Of a DNA stretch of 64,000 nucleotides, positions 38,433-49,692 are shown piece by piece. The position numbers and the translations under genes were made by a program. Under the pieces are notes generated by a model that worked only from the letters and a program-made list of their open reading frames with translations, was not told where the DNA came from and did not search any database. Within the stretch, counting starts at the first letter, position 1, and every line of letters begins with the position of its first letter. The DNA is from Nautilus pompilius (Eukaryota > Mollusca > Cephalopoda > Nautilida > Nautilidae): positions 186,001 through 250,000 of the forward strand of contig JACATO010000091.1 of assembly GCA_018389105.1 (NCBI GenBank), given 5' to 3'.

Positions 38433-39220
38433 GTAACTGTGCACCATTCTGTATGGCATTTAATTACATGTCATAACTGTGCACCATTCTGTATGGCATT
38501 TAATTACATGTCATAACTGTGTACCATTCTGTATGGCATTTAATTACATGCCATAACTGTGTACCACTCTGTATGGCATTTAATTACATGCCATAACTGT
38601 GCACCATTCTGTATGGCATTTAATTACATGTCATAACTGTGTACCATTCTGTATGGCATTTAATTACATGCCATAACTGTGCACCATTCTGTATGGCATT
38701 TAATTACATGTCATAACTGTGCACCATTCTGTATGGCATTTAATTACATGTCATAACTGTGCACCATTCTGTATGGCATTTAATTACATGTCATAACTGT
38801 GCTCCATTCTGTATGGCATTTAATTACATGCCATAACTGTGCACCATTCTGTATGGCATTTAATTACATGCCATAACTGTGCACCATTCTGTATGGCATT
38901 TAATTACATGTCATAACTGTGCACCATTCTGTATGGCATTTAATTACATGCCATAACTGTGCACCATTCTGTATGGCATTTAATTACATGTCATAACTGT
39001 GTACCATTCTGTATGGCATTTAATTACATGCCATAACCGTGCACCATTCTGTATGGCATTTAATTACATGTCATAACTGTGCACCATTCGGTATGACATT
39101 TAATTACATGCCATAACTGTGCACCATTCGGTATGACATTTAATTACATGCCATAACTGTGCACCATTCTGTATGGCATTCAGTTACTGGTCATAGCTGT
39201 GCATAGTTCTGTATATGATT
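38433..39220. repeat. 40-bp tandem repeat array
   Basis: About 19 units of 40 bp (TAACTGTGCACCATTCTGTA then TGGCATTTAATTACATG(T/C)CA) with very few differences: C/T at the end, GCACC/GTACC, and CGGTATGAC variants near the right edge. The last unit decays into unique sequence. It is located in intron 1 of the repeat/coiled-coil gene. Confidence 0.96.
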
Positions 39221-39988
39221 CTTCATGTGTCATGACTGTGCTGTATGGCTTTTAAATGGCTGATGAAATGACTCCATCTACTCTCAGGAGCTCAAAATCA
39301 CATGAGAATAATTAATTATTTGTTATGTAAACTTGGTATTTTTTTTTCAGAGAAATTAGTTTAATCTTGCATGCAGTGTTTTACATTTTTCTTATTTTAA
39401 CCTTTTGTTTTCATTACTATTACTGCTGACCTCCCCACTACATTAATGAAGTAGTTTGCACAATGATTGGTAATGGTCAACATGTTCTAATGTTTTGAAC
39501 CTCACACAAAACCTGTCTCATGGATTAGGAAACAGCTTTACAAAGATGGTGGCTGGTTCAACATCTGCTAGTAAGTTACTTTATGCTAATCAGTTTTTTT
39601 TTTTGAAAAAACATTAGAACCATTCCTAAATACCCACATGTATTTGGAACAATCCTTGTTCAATGCTGCTTTTGAAGACCATAGTGCCTCTGTTTCATGC
39701 GCTTTTAACCTGGTTAGTCTGTGAAGATTCTCTTTATCTACGTTTTTCTTTCCTAATTATTAAGAACTGTAGCTGGTTTTTGGAGATATTGACTGAAAGA
39801 GATATTTATGTATATTCTACATGGTACGTTTTTTCAGGAAGAAGACTATTTGCATATCAGACATGCACTAATTTTTAAACCTTCCTTATGATATGAATTT
39901 TGTTTAAAATGAAGATGTAATGTGGCTGCATACACTGCCATCTGATGGTTTATACCTAATATATTTACATGCTCCAGAAATAGCATAC

Positions 39989-41607
39989 CTGTGGGCTCCA
40001 TTTTAGTAGAAAACCTTTCCAAGACAAGTTCTTTGTCATTTTGCTCTTGGTTTTCCTCAAAAGATGTCTGGCATTGAAAGTTACTTTGTTCAACCTTTTT
40101 TGAAACTGTAGATACTTCATCAGAATGTTGAAAATTGCTTTGATCATCCCATTCTGGATATGATTGGAACAAAACCTGGTTAGCCATTTTTGAAAAGGGC
40201 TGGCTCTGAAAATTACTTTGTCCAGTGTGTTTTGGATGTGATTTATAAGTGACTCGGTTGATCGTTTTTAAAGACAAATTATTGCGTTGGATATCACTTT
40301 CATCAGCCTGCTTTGAATAAGACTGGTTAGAAACATGGTTGGGTATTTTTGAAGAACGCTGGCTTTGGAAACTGCTTTGAACTTCTTTTGGATGTGGTTG
40401 GTCAGAAAGTTCATCGCAAATTTGTGAAAAACGCTGGCTTTGAAAATTGCTTCGAACTTGTTTTGGATGTGGTTGGTCAGAAAGTTCATCGCAAATTTGT
40501 GAAAAACGCTGGCTTTGAAAATTGCTTCGAACTTGTTTTGGATGTGGTTGGTCAGAATGTTCTTTGTACATTTGTGAAAAACGCTGGCTTTGGAAATCGC
40601 TCTGAACTTGTTTTGGATACGGTTGGTCAGAAATTTGATCAGCTGTTTTTAAAGAAGAACGCTGGCTTTGGAAATCGCTCTGAACTTGTTTTAGATACGG
40701 TTGGTCAGAAACCTGATCAGCTGTTTTTAAAGAAGAACGCTGGCTTTGGAAATCGCTCTGAACTTGTTTTGGATACGGTTGGTCAGAAACCTGATCAGCT
40801 GTTTTTAAAGAAGAACGCTGGCTTTGGAAATCGCTCTGAACTTGTTTTGGATACGGTTGGTCAGAAACCTGATCAGCTGTTTTTAAAGAAGAACGCTGGC
40901 TTTGGAAATCGCTCTGAACTTGTTTTGGATATGGTTGGTCAAAAACCTGATCAGCTGTTTTTAAAGAAGAACGCTGGCTTTGGAAATCGCTCTGAACTTG
41001 TTTTAGATACGGTTGGTCAGAAACCTGATCAGCTGTTTTAAAAAGAACGCTGGCTTTGGAAATCGCTCTGAACTTGTTTTGGATACGGTTGGTCAGAAAC
41101 CTGATCAGCTGTTTTTAAAGAAGAACGCTGGCTTTGGAAATCGCTCTGAACTTGTTTTGGATACGGTTGGTCAGAAACCTGATCAGCTGTTTTTAAAGAA
41201 GAACGCTGGCTTTGGAAATCACTTTGATCAACCTGTTTCAGATATGGTTTATAGGAAGTATGGTGGACCATTCTAAAGGACACATGCTGATTTTGGAAAT
41301 CATTTTTATCAGTTTGTTTTGGGTATGATTGGTCAGCTATTTTTGAAGAATACTGACTATGAAAATCACTTTGATCAACCTGTTGTGGAGGTGTTTTAAT
41401 AGGAACGGAAACCTCTGTCTTTTTTATGCTCAGATTAAGGTTTTTAAAATTATTCTGATGACTCTGGTTTAAAAATGATTCCTGAGTCATTTTATCAACT
41501 GTATCTGTGTTGGTTTTCTGATCAAGAAATTGTAGAGATGAATTCATATCAACAATTTTCTGACCATTTACCTTAAAAAGAGAGTGCCTTTTGATCATGT
41601 CAGCCAT
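39989..41607 (-). CDS. Repeat/coiled-coil gene, exon 1: tandem-repeat domain (frameshifted)
   Basis: Large first coding exon of a gene I do not recognise. The ATG at 41,607 (MADMIKRHSLFKVNGQKIVD) has an in-frame TAG nine bases upstream. After a short unique N-terminus, degenerate then near-identical units of 25-26 residues follow, e.g. SDQPYPKQVQSDFQSQRSSL + KTADQV: hydrophilic, Q/S-rich, without cysteine. The exon ends …FSTKMEPT at CACAG|GTATGC. One unit near 41,036 lacks two bases, which stops the frame (…QRSF-stop); beyond it the second frame runs open to the donor. Allowing for those two bases, the exon is 540 codons plus one nucleotide, exactly the phase exon 2 needs. Six downstream exons add a basic linker and a charged, probable coiled-coil region. 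A cytoskeletal, ciliary or scaffold role is only a guess from the coiled coil. Confidence 0.68.
40379..41226. repeat. 75/78-bp coding tandem repeat
   Basis: The landmark GAACTTGTTTTGG (plus strand) recurs at 40,379, 40,454, 40,529 and 40,604 (75-bp steps), then at 40,682, 40,760, 40,838, 40,916, 40,994, 41,070, 41,148 (78-bp steps, except one 76-bp step). Both unit lengths are multiples of three, so frames stay open. Units on the right are nearly identical, which points to recent expansion or homogenisation. Confidence 0.93.
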
Positions 41608-42906
41608 TTTAAAGCTCTAATGAGTCAACGGTTCACTTTCTCCAAGAAACCATTTAGTTTGCCTTTGTTCAAAGGTCTTCTATCTGTCCAACTGCATTCT
41701 TTGATTGTGATGTAATGACATATTGTGTAAGTGCTAACGTCGGAAAGAAAGTTGTGATTGTGTCTTCTTAATTCTTTGTGCAAAAGGATTTACAGAAATA
41801 TTATTAATTGTATTGTTTTGTTATGAAACCATGGTTTACAGAATTTCTTTTAGATGGTATACTCTATTAATATGGTAATTAAAAATGTCAAATTAATTTT
41901 CTTCTTTTATAGCAAGCCGATAAATGCCTTCAGAAAAGATATGGAGTTTATAATCAATGTTACATGTTTGACTTTCGATTGAAATTCAAAGCATATGATG
42001 TCAATAATTCCTAATCTATACATTTAATTAGAAATTACTAATACTGTAACAACTAGTTTCCCACTAATGTAGACAACTCAATCACGAGGAGGACTTGACA
42101 GAGAACAGAGAACAACAGTTACAGCTGTGATGCAAAATCTGTTAATTCTTACTTTCTTAATAAAAAATTTGTCCAGAATATTTTCTTCCTTTTACATGAA
42201 GGAAATGACTGTTAAAACTGAAGATTTTTTTTAACATTAAATAAGAGTAACAACTCTTTGTTTTCCATGACAATTGTATATTACCAATGGCAAGATGTGG
42301 CTCAAAGATGACTACTGCAAAACTGAAGATGCATTCCGCTCAGATTTCTGATGGGAAAGTTATCCAAAAAGTTATTCTGAAGATACTCCAACAACCATTC
42401 GTGACATGTTTTGATAAAAGGTGAGAAAAGATAATGGTGCATTGAGATATTTTACCCGGGTGGTCATGAAATAAGACAACAGCATTGTTTGACAATAAAA
42501 ACTGCTAACAAGCCTCATAGTACATTTATTGAGAAGCAGCTGCTTGTTGTTTGCAAGTGTTGATTCTGTGAAATGGGATGCTGTATCTCATCTGGTTTCT
42601 GCACATGCCAGTGGGCACAAACAGTCTTGATATAACATGTGATATATTATGAAATCTGTAGCCTTGTTTAGTTGAATAAATATGGAGTATTCTATACCTA
42701 AAGGTGTGTGTATTTTGATTGAATCCAATCAATCAAATAACAAAACACAGTTCAATGATTTTTTAAAAAAAAAAAAACATTTAAAATTCTGCATGAGCTC
42801 TTTTGTCAACAGATATTATTAAGATAAAATTTCAATATGGCCTCATTTTTTAAAAAAAAATAGATTGCAATAATTTTAATATAGAAGTAGATAACTAATC
42901 TATGGA

Positions 42907-43310
42907 CTTTTGTAGAGAGAGAGAGAGAGACTTTTGGTAAAATAAACTTCTTTCAGTATAAACTTCTGTTGGCAAATTAAAATAGACTCAACGTGGACAT
43001 AGATAAGTAACCAAATAAACCGCAATATGGACTCGGACTTCTGGAGAGAGAAAGAGAGAGAGACTTTTGTTAGAATAAACTTCTTTCAGTATGAACTTCT
43101 GTTGGCAAATTAAAATAAACTCAACATGGACATAGATAAGTAACTGAATAAACTGCAATATGGACTCGGACTTCTGGAGAGAGAGAGAGAGAGAGAGACT
43201 TTTGGTAGAATAAACTTCTTTCAGTATGAACTTCTGTTGGCAAATTAAAATAAACTCAACATGGACATAGATAAGTAGTAACTGAATAAACCGCAATACG
43301 GACTTCTGTG
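42907..43310. repeat. Three ~132-bp tandem copies with (GA)n core
   Basis: Three copies of about 132 bp contain an AGAGAG tract followed by CTTTTGGTAGAATAAACTTC…GTTGGCAAATTAAAATA…CATGGACATAGATAAGTAAC. The starts are near 42,907, 43,039 and 43,172, and the last copy is partly degraded. Confidence 0.88.
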
Positions 43311-43926
43311 CATATAGACTTTTGCTACGACAAACTTTTCTTTTTAAAATATAGACCAGTTAATTTTGCAGTCACAACAACCATTTGTTCGGGGAAGAAA
43401 GACGTAAAAACAAGTAAGACTGGATGGTTTCTGAATTACAAACCACGATAGTGATAACACTGGTCAACACAATATTTTTGGCAGGAAAAGTGAGACTGGT
43501 TTCTGGGGTTTTCAAGGGCGCTGAATCCGAATCTGACATTTGTTTTTTCAAGTTGGCTCTAGTTTTGGAGATATCACAGGGGGGTCGTTCGTCTGAAATC
43601 ACCCATTCGCGACCATAACTAAACGTACAAAAAACGGCTAAATAGTGCAAAAATGTCAGATATTGATTTTTATGATAATCCAAAACCACAAAGACAGTGT
43701 AAAATCTCAATCTAACAAGTTAAGTTAGATATAACATCATTTCATTTATTAATAAATGAACACTTTTCATATATTTCGAGAATATACAAAAAATTTGCTA
43801 AAAATTTGCTGAATTTTAATTCTCCAAGGGAAAAAAACATTTACATAATCAGTTATATATCATAAATTAATGCAAAGCATTATATACACTAGATTCTTAG
43901 TTACAATGAACACACAAAACAATATT

Positions 43927-44277
43927 TTATTCACAAAAGTGAAATTGACGTTTATACGATTTTCGCTTGTGAGCAACTTTCGGGCAGTCTCTCAAAAGGT
44001 TCCAGCAGTAGTCTGCCATCATGTGCTCATCCCATTTGCCTTGATACCTCTCTTCCATTGTTTTGATGTCTTGATGGAATCTCTCTCCTTGCTCCTCACT
44101 GTAATCACCAAGATTACCAGGAAATCTGTCGAGGTGGCTAAACAAGAAATGAACTTTGATGCTCACATTTGCCCCTAGTTTTTCGTATGCAGTAAGCATC
44201 TTACGGACCAATTGCTTGTAATTGTCAGCTTGTTGATTCCCAAAAAGTTTGTCACTACATCTGTGAAGGACACCCAA
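43927..44277 (-). pseudogene. Mobile-element ORF, C-terminal part
   Basis: Continues the preceding fragment in another frame: FGNQQADNYKQLVRKMLTAY, VHFLFSHLDRFPGNLGDYSE then EQGERFHQDIKTMEERYQGK and HMMADYCWNLLRD, ending KSYKRQFHFCE. The intervening bases read DFTNHMNMVELNAWVSFTDV in a third frame, so at least two frameshifts separate it from the N-terminal half. Confidence 0.65.
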
Positions 44278-44323
44278 GCATTTAACTCAACCATGTTCAT
44301 ATGATTAGTGAAGTCAGAATCCC

Positions 44324-44899
44324 TCATGAGCGTTCGAATCTGAGGTCCTCGAAGATGCCACCTTTAGCTTTTTCGATGGAAAGACCTGGAAATTGCCTGC
44401 ATATGTACTTGAAGCAATCCCCATCTTTGTTCAACGCCTTAACAAACTGCTTCATGAGCCCTAGTTTTATGTGCAATGGAGGGAAGATGATTCTATCCCT
44501 GGGTACCAAAGGCTCATTGATGACGTTGGCTGTGCCGACTTCGAGACTTTCTCGTTCTGGCCAGTTCTCCCTTCTCCAGTGCTGGATTCTTGCTCTGCTA
44601 TCCCACAAACAAAGAAAGCAGGGATACTTTGTGTACCCACTTTGCTGACCAAGCAGAAAATTCACCATTTTCAAGTCCACACAAATCAGCCATTTATGAG
44701 TGTTGTAATTTAGCTTTTCAAGAACAAATTGGATACCATCATACTCTTCTTTCATCTTGGTAGAATGGCCAAGTGGTACAGGAGCAAACTTATTGCCATT
44801 ATGCAAAAGTACAACTTTCAGAAAATTATTATTTACTGCTTCTATATTGAAGTATTTCAGGGAGAATTTTAGCAGTTTAGGCTTATTTGAGGCTATCAA
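44324..44899 (-). pseudogene. Mobile-element ORF, N-terminal part
   Basis: A 191-codon frame with GYTKYPCFLCLWDSRARIQH (a C-x2-C cluster with a following His), VPRDRIIFPPLHIKLGLMKQ, and FKYICRQFPGLSIEKAKGGIF. Related ORFs recur in many invertebrate genomes without an assigned function; the motif CFLCLWDSR is their hallmark. The frame ends early and continues, shifted, in the next segment. Confidence 0.65.
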
Positions 44900-45235
44900 T
44901 ATCTTCTAAACTAGAGCCAATCAGACAAAACCAATGTTATATTCGTAATCAGCGACCTTCAAAACCCCAGAAAACACTCCTAGATGGTCTGCCAAAGAAA
45001 AAAAATAAAAATTTGTTGACCAGTGTAATCAATCAATCTAATCCAAAACAACAGAGCAGAAACAAAACTTTCGCTTACCTCCCTTTACCGGAAACTGCCA
45101 AACACAGATGGCGCCGTGTGTCTTCTCTTGCTGTTGATAGATGAGCGACTGATTGTTTTATGTGTTTCTGCAGATGTTTCATTTTGGTTGAAAACACCTT
45201 TCGGTCGGACATAACAGCGGTAAGTATCCGCTAAT

Positions 45236-45730
45236 TATGTATCTGTGGGGGGGGGGGATGGGGAGGGGGGGATATGATATTTGACCTACAACGCGTTCAA
45301 ATGAAACCAGGCCGAAAACGCGCTCTCCTTGATCACATTCGGCCGGGTTTTATTTGAACGTTCTCCCCACCCCTTCCATCGACTGGGTGTTCGATCCCGC
45401 TCTCAGTTCTTCTCGTTATAGATCCAACCCGACTGTTCTTCCTGAGACTGTTGACGAGGTCCCACGCTAAAGAACCCAGGGAGTAGACGGTGTGTCGGCC
45501 CGGGTTAGTGGGGGGGGGCATAAGCGGCCCTGTTGAGAGAGTTCCGACATAGCCAGGGAAATTCTGCCGGAGTTGCATGGTTACCGGCGGGTTACCTTCA
45601 TCATCGGGCGCCCTGCTGCCGGCCTTAGGTGCCTGACAGGTGCTGGAGAAGCCAGCCATTCATTCCTGGTCGGGGGCGTGAGCCAGCCAGCCCTGATGGG
45701 GACCCATCCATTACCCCCCCCCCTCCTCCA
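45236..45730. other. GC-rich patch, possible repeat
   Basis: Markedly GC-rich against its surroundings, with G and C runs at about 45,247-45,270, 45,511 and 45,714-45,723. TGTTCGATCCC at about 45,388 resembles a pol III B box, so a SINE-type repeat is possible. Open frames on both strands follow from the GC content, and no protein was recognised. Confidence 0.35.
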
Positions 45731-45930
45731 GCCACCCTGTGGTTATAGGACAGATGCTAATCTAGAAAATTTAGTTGTTGTTTTTTTTTTAAAGGAACCA
45801 GGGTAAGGAGGTGATATATCAGTGATGGGGGACATTAGATGTCGAGAATGGTGCGGTTCAGCTGCTGCTGACAAAGCTGATTCTAGAAATAGGTAGATAA
45901 ATCTGAAGCCAGGGTGAGCAGCAGTGCTAC

Positions 45931-46600
45931 TTTTCATCGTTTATAGAGGGCACAGGTGTGTGTCTGTCTACCTACCTGGAGCAACCCTCACTCTTAGATG
46001 ACCCTCAGGGTTTCTATGCACAGTGTACTTCTGTAGATGGGCAGAGTGGGTAGGCAGATATTAGAAAGAGAAGTTGAAGAGGAAAAAACCAGATGCATAG
46101 GAAGTAACTCGTGAGGAATAACTGTAGGTCCCATGGAGAATGAGAGTTCCTTTTTCATCGTTTATAGAGGGCACAGGTGTCTGTCTGTCTACCTACCTGG
46201 AGCCACCCTCACTCTTAGATAACCCTCAGGGTTTCTATGCACAGTGTACTTCTGTAGATGGGCAGAGTGGGGTGGGTAGGCAGATATTAAAAAGAGAAGT
46301 TGAAGAGGAAAAAACCAGATGCATAGGAAGTAACTCATGAGGAATAACTGTAGGTCCCATGGAGAATGAGAGTTCCTTTTTCATCGTTTATAGAGGGCAC
46401 AGGTGTCTGTCTGTCTACCTACCTGGAGCCACCCTCACTCTTAGATGACCCTCAGGGTTTCTATGCACAGTGTACTTCTGTAGATGGGCAGAGTGGGTAG
46501 GCAGATATTAGAAAGAGAAGTTAAAGAGGAAAAAACCAGATGCATAGGAAGTAACTCATGAGGAATAACTGTAGGTCCCATGGAGAATGAGAGTTCCTTT
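45931..46600. repeat. Three ~221-225-bp tandem copies
   Basis: The unit starting TTTTCATCGTTTATAGAGGG occurs at 45,931, 46,152 and 46,377. Copies differ by a few substitutions and a 4-bp insertion (GGTGGGTAGG). The repeat ends near 46,600 at a T run. No coding sense was found. Confidence 0.92.
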
Positions 46601-48370
46601 TTTTTGATTCGATGGTTCTTCCATCTTATTTAGGGATGCAAAACGGTGAATTTAAGAACTAATCAAACTTGTGGATTGTAGCCTATTTTGCTTCCTGTTC
46701 AAAGGTCTGTTCTAGGATTTTTAGAAGTCGTCGTCTATGGGTTTTATTTCTTGGCATTTTAAAACGTTAACTCTAGCTGTGTCTGCTAGATGTGCGTACT
46801 TCAGCTTTATCTACTGCCTCACCCCGTGTGCATATAGGCCGAAATATTCTGAGAATGGCCGGTGCACCTTCACTTGTGTTTTTTTTATTTTTTTTTTTTA
46901 GAGTATAATAAAAATATTTAAATAACTTTTTTGTTGTAAGGGAAGAATGCAGGGTTAGGTAGTAAGTACCCAAGGTCAAGGTGTAGTGAACAGAGATAGT
47001 CCAACTTTTCAAACTGTTGATTAAATATGATTTTTTTTGTAATTCTGTCATTGTCTATCACACGAATGCTTGCAATATCCCGATACCCTGTTATTACGTC
47101 TTGATAATGACTTTTTGTGTTTTGCATACGTATATAGATTCTGAAATTCCAGATATTTTGGGTAAAAACCAAGCCAGGACGCAGTAGGTGCTACCCTTGT
47201 CGAGTATAAGGAACTGTTATCTCCAACTAAGTTCTTGAAAACGAAAAACTGTTGTTCTGCTGATCCAATCTTAATGTAGTTTTTATTTCAAATGCCACAT
47301 TAACTGTTTTAGATTTCTTTCTAGAAATCCCTCCTGCCCCACCCCTTTTTTTTTTTTTAAATTTGTGATTTAGTTTTCTTTTTTTAAAATTAATCTATAG
47401 AGTGATGTTAAAGTGATAGTGCATCATGTGCTGCCACTGAACATCGCGTATACATTTCCCATTATGAGGTCTTCTCAATTATTGATTTTGCAACAAAAAG
47501 GCGAATAATGGATGATCTGGTCTTTTTATTTAACTCCGCTTAGTCGCTTACCTTTCAGTAATTTGGCTACACGAACTCAACGAGCATTTTATGTCGTCCT
47601 ATGTTATAATAGAAGTCAGTTTTTCATCCGCTGGACCCCCCCTCTCTCTCTCTCTAATCTGTAATTAGTCGCACTGTTTGTCCAGTTGCGTGCCAATAAA
47701 TTCTGGATTTGAGAGGATTTGGCTAATTACAAAATTTCCCAAAATTGTATAGCATATTGTAAGGATTAAACATTTAAAAGAAAAGAAAAAAAAAAAAAAA
47801 ACAAAACTCTGAGACTCAAAGGGTATTGGAGACTTTATGTATAGTAAATCCTCTGTTATGCTTCCTTCAGCACTGGATGGGACATAAATTAGGGCTACAA
47901 CCCTTGCAGTGAAGTAAGTCCCCTAATTTTTTATAAAAATGATCAATGGAAACTTTCAAAATGAAATATAAATAAATATGCAATGAAATTTTAAAAAAAA
48001 ATTGAGGTATTCATTGAGAACAGCTTGCGGGGAAGATCTGTCGCCACATCGTTGGAATGTCACGTTTTACGAGAGTTTATGAAAAGGTAGATAAAAATAC
48101 CATTTCTTTTTTTAAAAAACTGATTCTCACAAGTATCCTGTTGCTTGTAAGGTTTGGCACAGAACCACGTGTATATAGCTGTTGACATAAACATGAAAGT
48201 AGCTATGAATTCTTTAAAATCAAAGACTAAGGAATTATCCCCAATGTTAAAGGTGGTGGCATTGCCATACTATTTCGAAGAGGACCTAGCAGGATTTTTT
48301 TAAAATTAAAATTCATGTTACAGTTTTTGATGCTTGACGACAGTCACATCAAAAGTGCAGGGCCATGTAC
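46601..48370. other. Gene-free interval
   Basis: AT-rich sequence with T/A homopolymers and a (CT)n stretch near 47,640. No exon or transposase homology was recognised on either strand. Confidence 0.45.
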
Positions 48371-48442
48371 GAGGTGTAGTCAAAAAGTATCCGACCTTTG
48401 GCCAAAAAAAACAAGTAATATTAAAAAACTCACCATTTTGAT

Positions 48443-49074
48443 TTAGTCTCCTTCAAAGTATTTGCCTTGGGAGTCTACACACTTCTGCCATCGTTCCTGC
48501 CACTGCTGGAAACATTTCTGGAAATCACTTTTTGGGATGCTGTAGAGCTGTGCCGTCGAATTTTGCTTAATGTCCTCTGTTGACTCAAATCTTCTCCCTT
48601 TGAGTGTTTTTTTTTTGGAGCTTTGGGAATAGCCAAAAGTCACACGGAGCCAAGTCTGGGGAGTAGGAAGTCTGACGAACAAGTGGTGTGTTATGCTTGG
48701 CGAGGAATGCTTGGATGATGTGGGTGGAATGAGCGAGTGCATTGTCATGGTGGAGTTGCCAGTTCTTTGCTGCCCACAGGTCGGGTCGTTTTCACCGCAC
48801 AGCTTCACAAAGGCGACGAAGAACCCTATTCTTTGTTAATTGTCTGACCTTGCGGTGCATATTCATGGTGCACAATACCTCTGTAGTCAAAAAAACAGAT
48901 CATCAGTTTAACATTGCTGCGCACCTGTCTTGCTTTCTTTGGTCTTGGCGAGGATGGATGCTTCCATTGGGATGATTGCAATTTTGTTTCAGGGTCATAG
49001 CCGTACACCCATGTCTCATCGCCGGTGATGATAGTGTTCATGAAGTTTTGATCTTGGCTAGCACACTCTAACAT
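48443..49074 (-). pseudogene. Mariner transposase catalytic region, frameshifted
   Basis: Two frames cover the catalytic core. At 48,826-49,074, ITGDETWVYGYDPETK holds the first catalytic Asp and is followed by SQWKHPSSPRPKKARQVRSN and YRGIVHHEYAPQGQTINKE. At 48,443-48,808 the C-terminus KGRRFESTEDIKQNSTAQL…WQKCVDSQGKYFEGD is in frame, while the HHDNA and SPDLAPCDF motifs lie in a neighbouring frame. Confidence 0.85.
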
Positions 49075-49372
49075 GTCCTGGGAGATTTCCTTTCTGCTGG
49101 TCAGACAGCAACTTTGGTACGAATTTGGCCGACACCCTCCTCATGCACAAATCTTCTGTTATAATTGACTGAACTGACCCATGGCTGATTCCAACTTCGG
49201 CAACAATCTCCTCAATAGTCACACGACGGTCTTCATAGACTATTCCTCGAACCTTTGCAATCATTTCGTCGTTTCTGCTAGTCGATGGTCTTCCACAACG
49301 TGGCTCACTGTACACTGAGGTGCGGCCATCTCTGAACCGGTTGTACCACTCCTTTATTTGTGTTTTTCCCAT
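49058..49372 (-). pseudogene. Mariner transposase fragment, helix-turn-helix region
   Basis: It contains GKTQIKEWYNRFRDGRTSV, RPSTSRNDEMIAKVRGIV, VTIEEIVAEVGISHGSVQSI and MRRVSAKFVPKLLSDQQK, the paired HTH region of mariner transposases that binds the terminal repeats. It continues, frameshifted, into the catalytic part below 49,074. Confidence 0.85.
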
Positions 49373-49692
49373 AGCATCATCTCCAAAGGCCTCTGAATCT
49401 TCTCGACAGTCTGGGCTTGCGTATCACCAAGTTTTGGCAGAATTAGAATTTGATACAGTATCTTTGCTCAATGCGTTGGTCATCTTGACTCAAAAAGAAG
49501 AAAAATCGCACGGCACTCTCTTCACGTCTGTACTCAACGCGTCACTGCGGGCGACTGGCGCCACCTACAGACACGAAAATTTTTGCACATGCTCAGGAAG
49601 GACGCGGCCACCTAATACCCATGCGGATTTTGCTCACGCATTATTATTTTGTTCAAACAAATTCAAGGTCGGATACTTTTTGACTTCAGCTC

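Larger units (their letters stand above)
43457..45026 (-). mobile_element. Decayed DNA element with CFLC-type ORF
   Basis: The minus strand carries a broken protein gene bounded by 13-bp inverted repeats (ACACTGGTCAACA at 43,457 and its complement ending at 45,026), each followed by AT-rich ends. The protein segments are known to me as a high-copy, unclassified ORF in arthropod and other invertebrate genomes, which supports a mobile origin. Its class is unknown to me; no DDE transposase signature is evident. Confidence 0.6.
48371..49692 (-). mobile_element. Broken mariner element (GVQW3/SETMAR-type transposase)
   Basis: GTCAAAAAGTATCCGACCTT at 48,379-48,398 is the exact reverse complement of 49,665-49,684, with weaker pairing further out, giving terminal inverted repeats. 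Inside, on the minus strand, is a nearly full-length mariner transposase in at least three frames. An N-terminal EQRYCIKF remnant and VEKIQR lie near 49,400-49,480. The segments EWYNRFRDGRTSV, SGRPSTS-like, VGISHGSVQSI and RRVSAKFVPKLL lie at 49,058-49,372. ITGDETWVYGYDPETKLQSS lies near 49,020, and LKGRRFEST…GKYFEGD ends the protein. Frameshifts make it inactive. Confidence 0.9.

Noticed and set aside
45333-45806. 108- and 77-codon frames in the GC-rich patch
   Set aside because: High GC removes stop codons by chance on both strands; no domain was seen, and the region may be a pol III-derived repeat.
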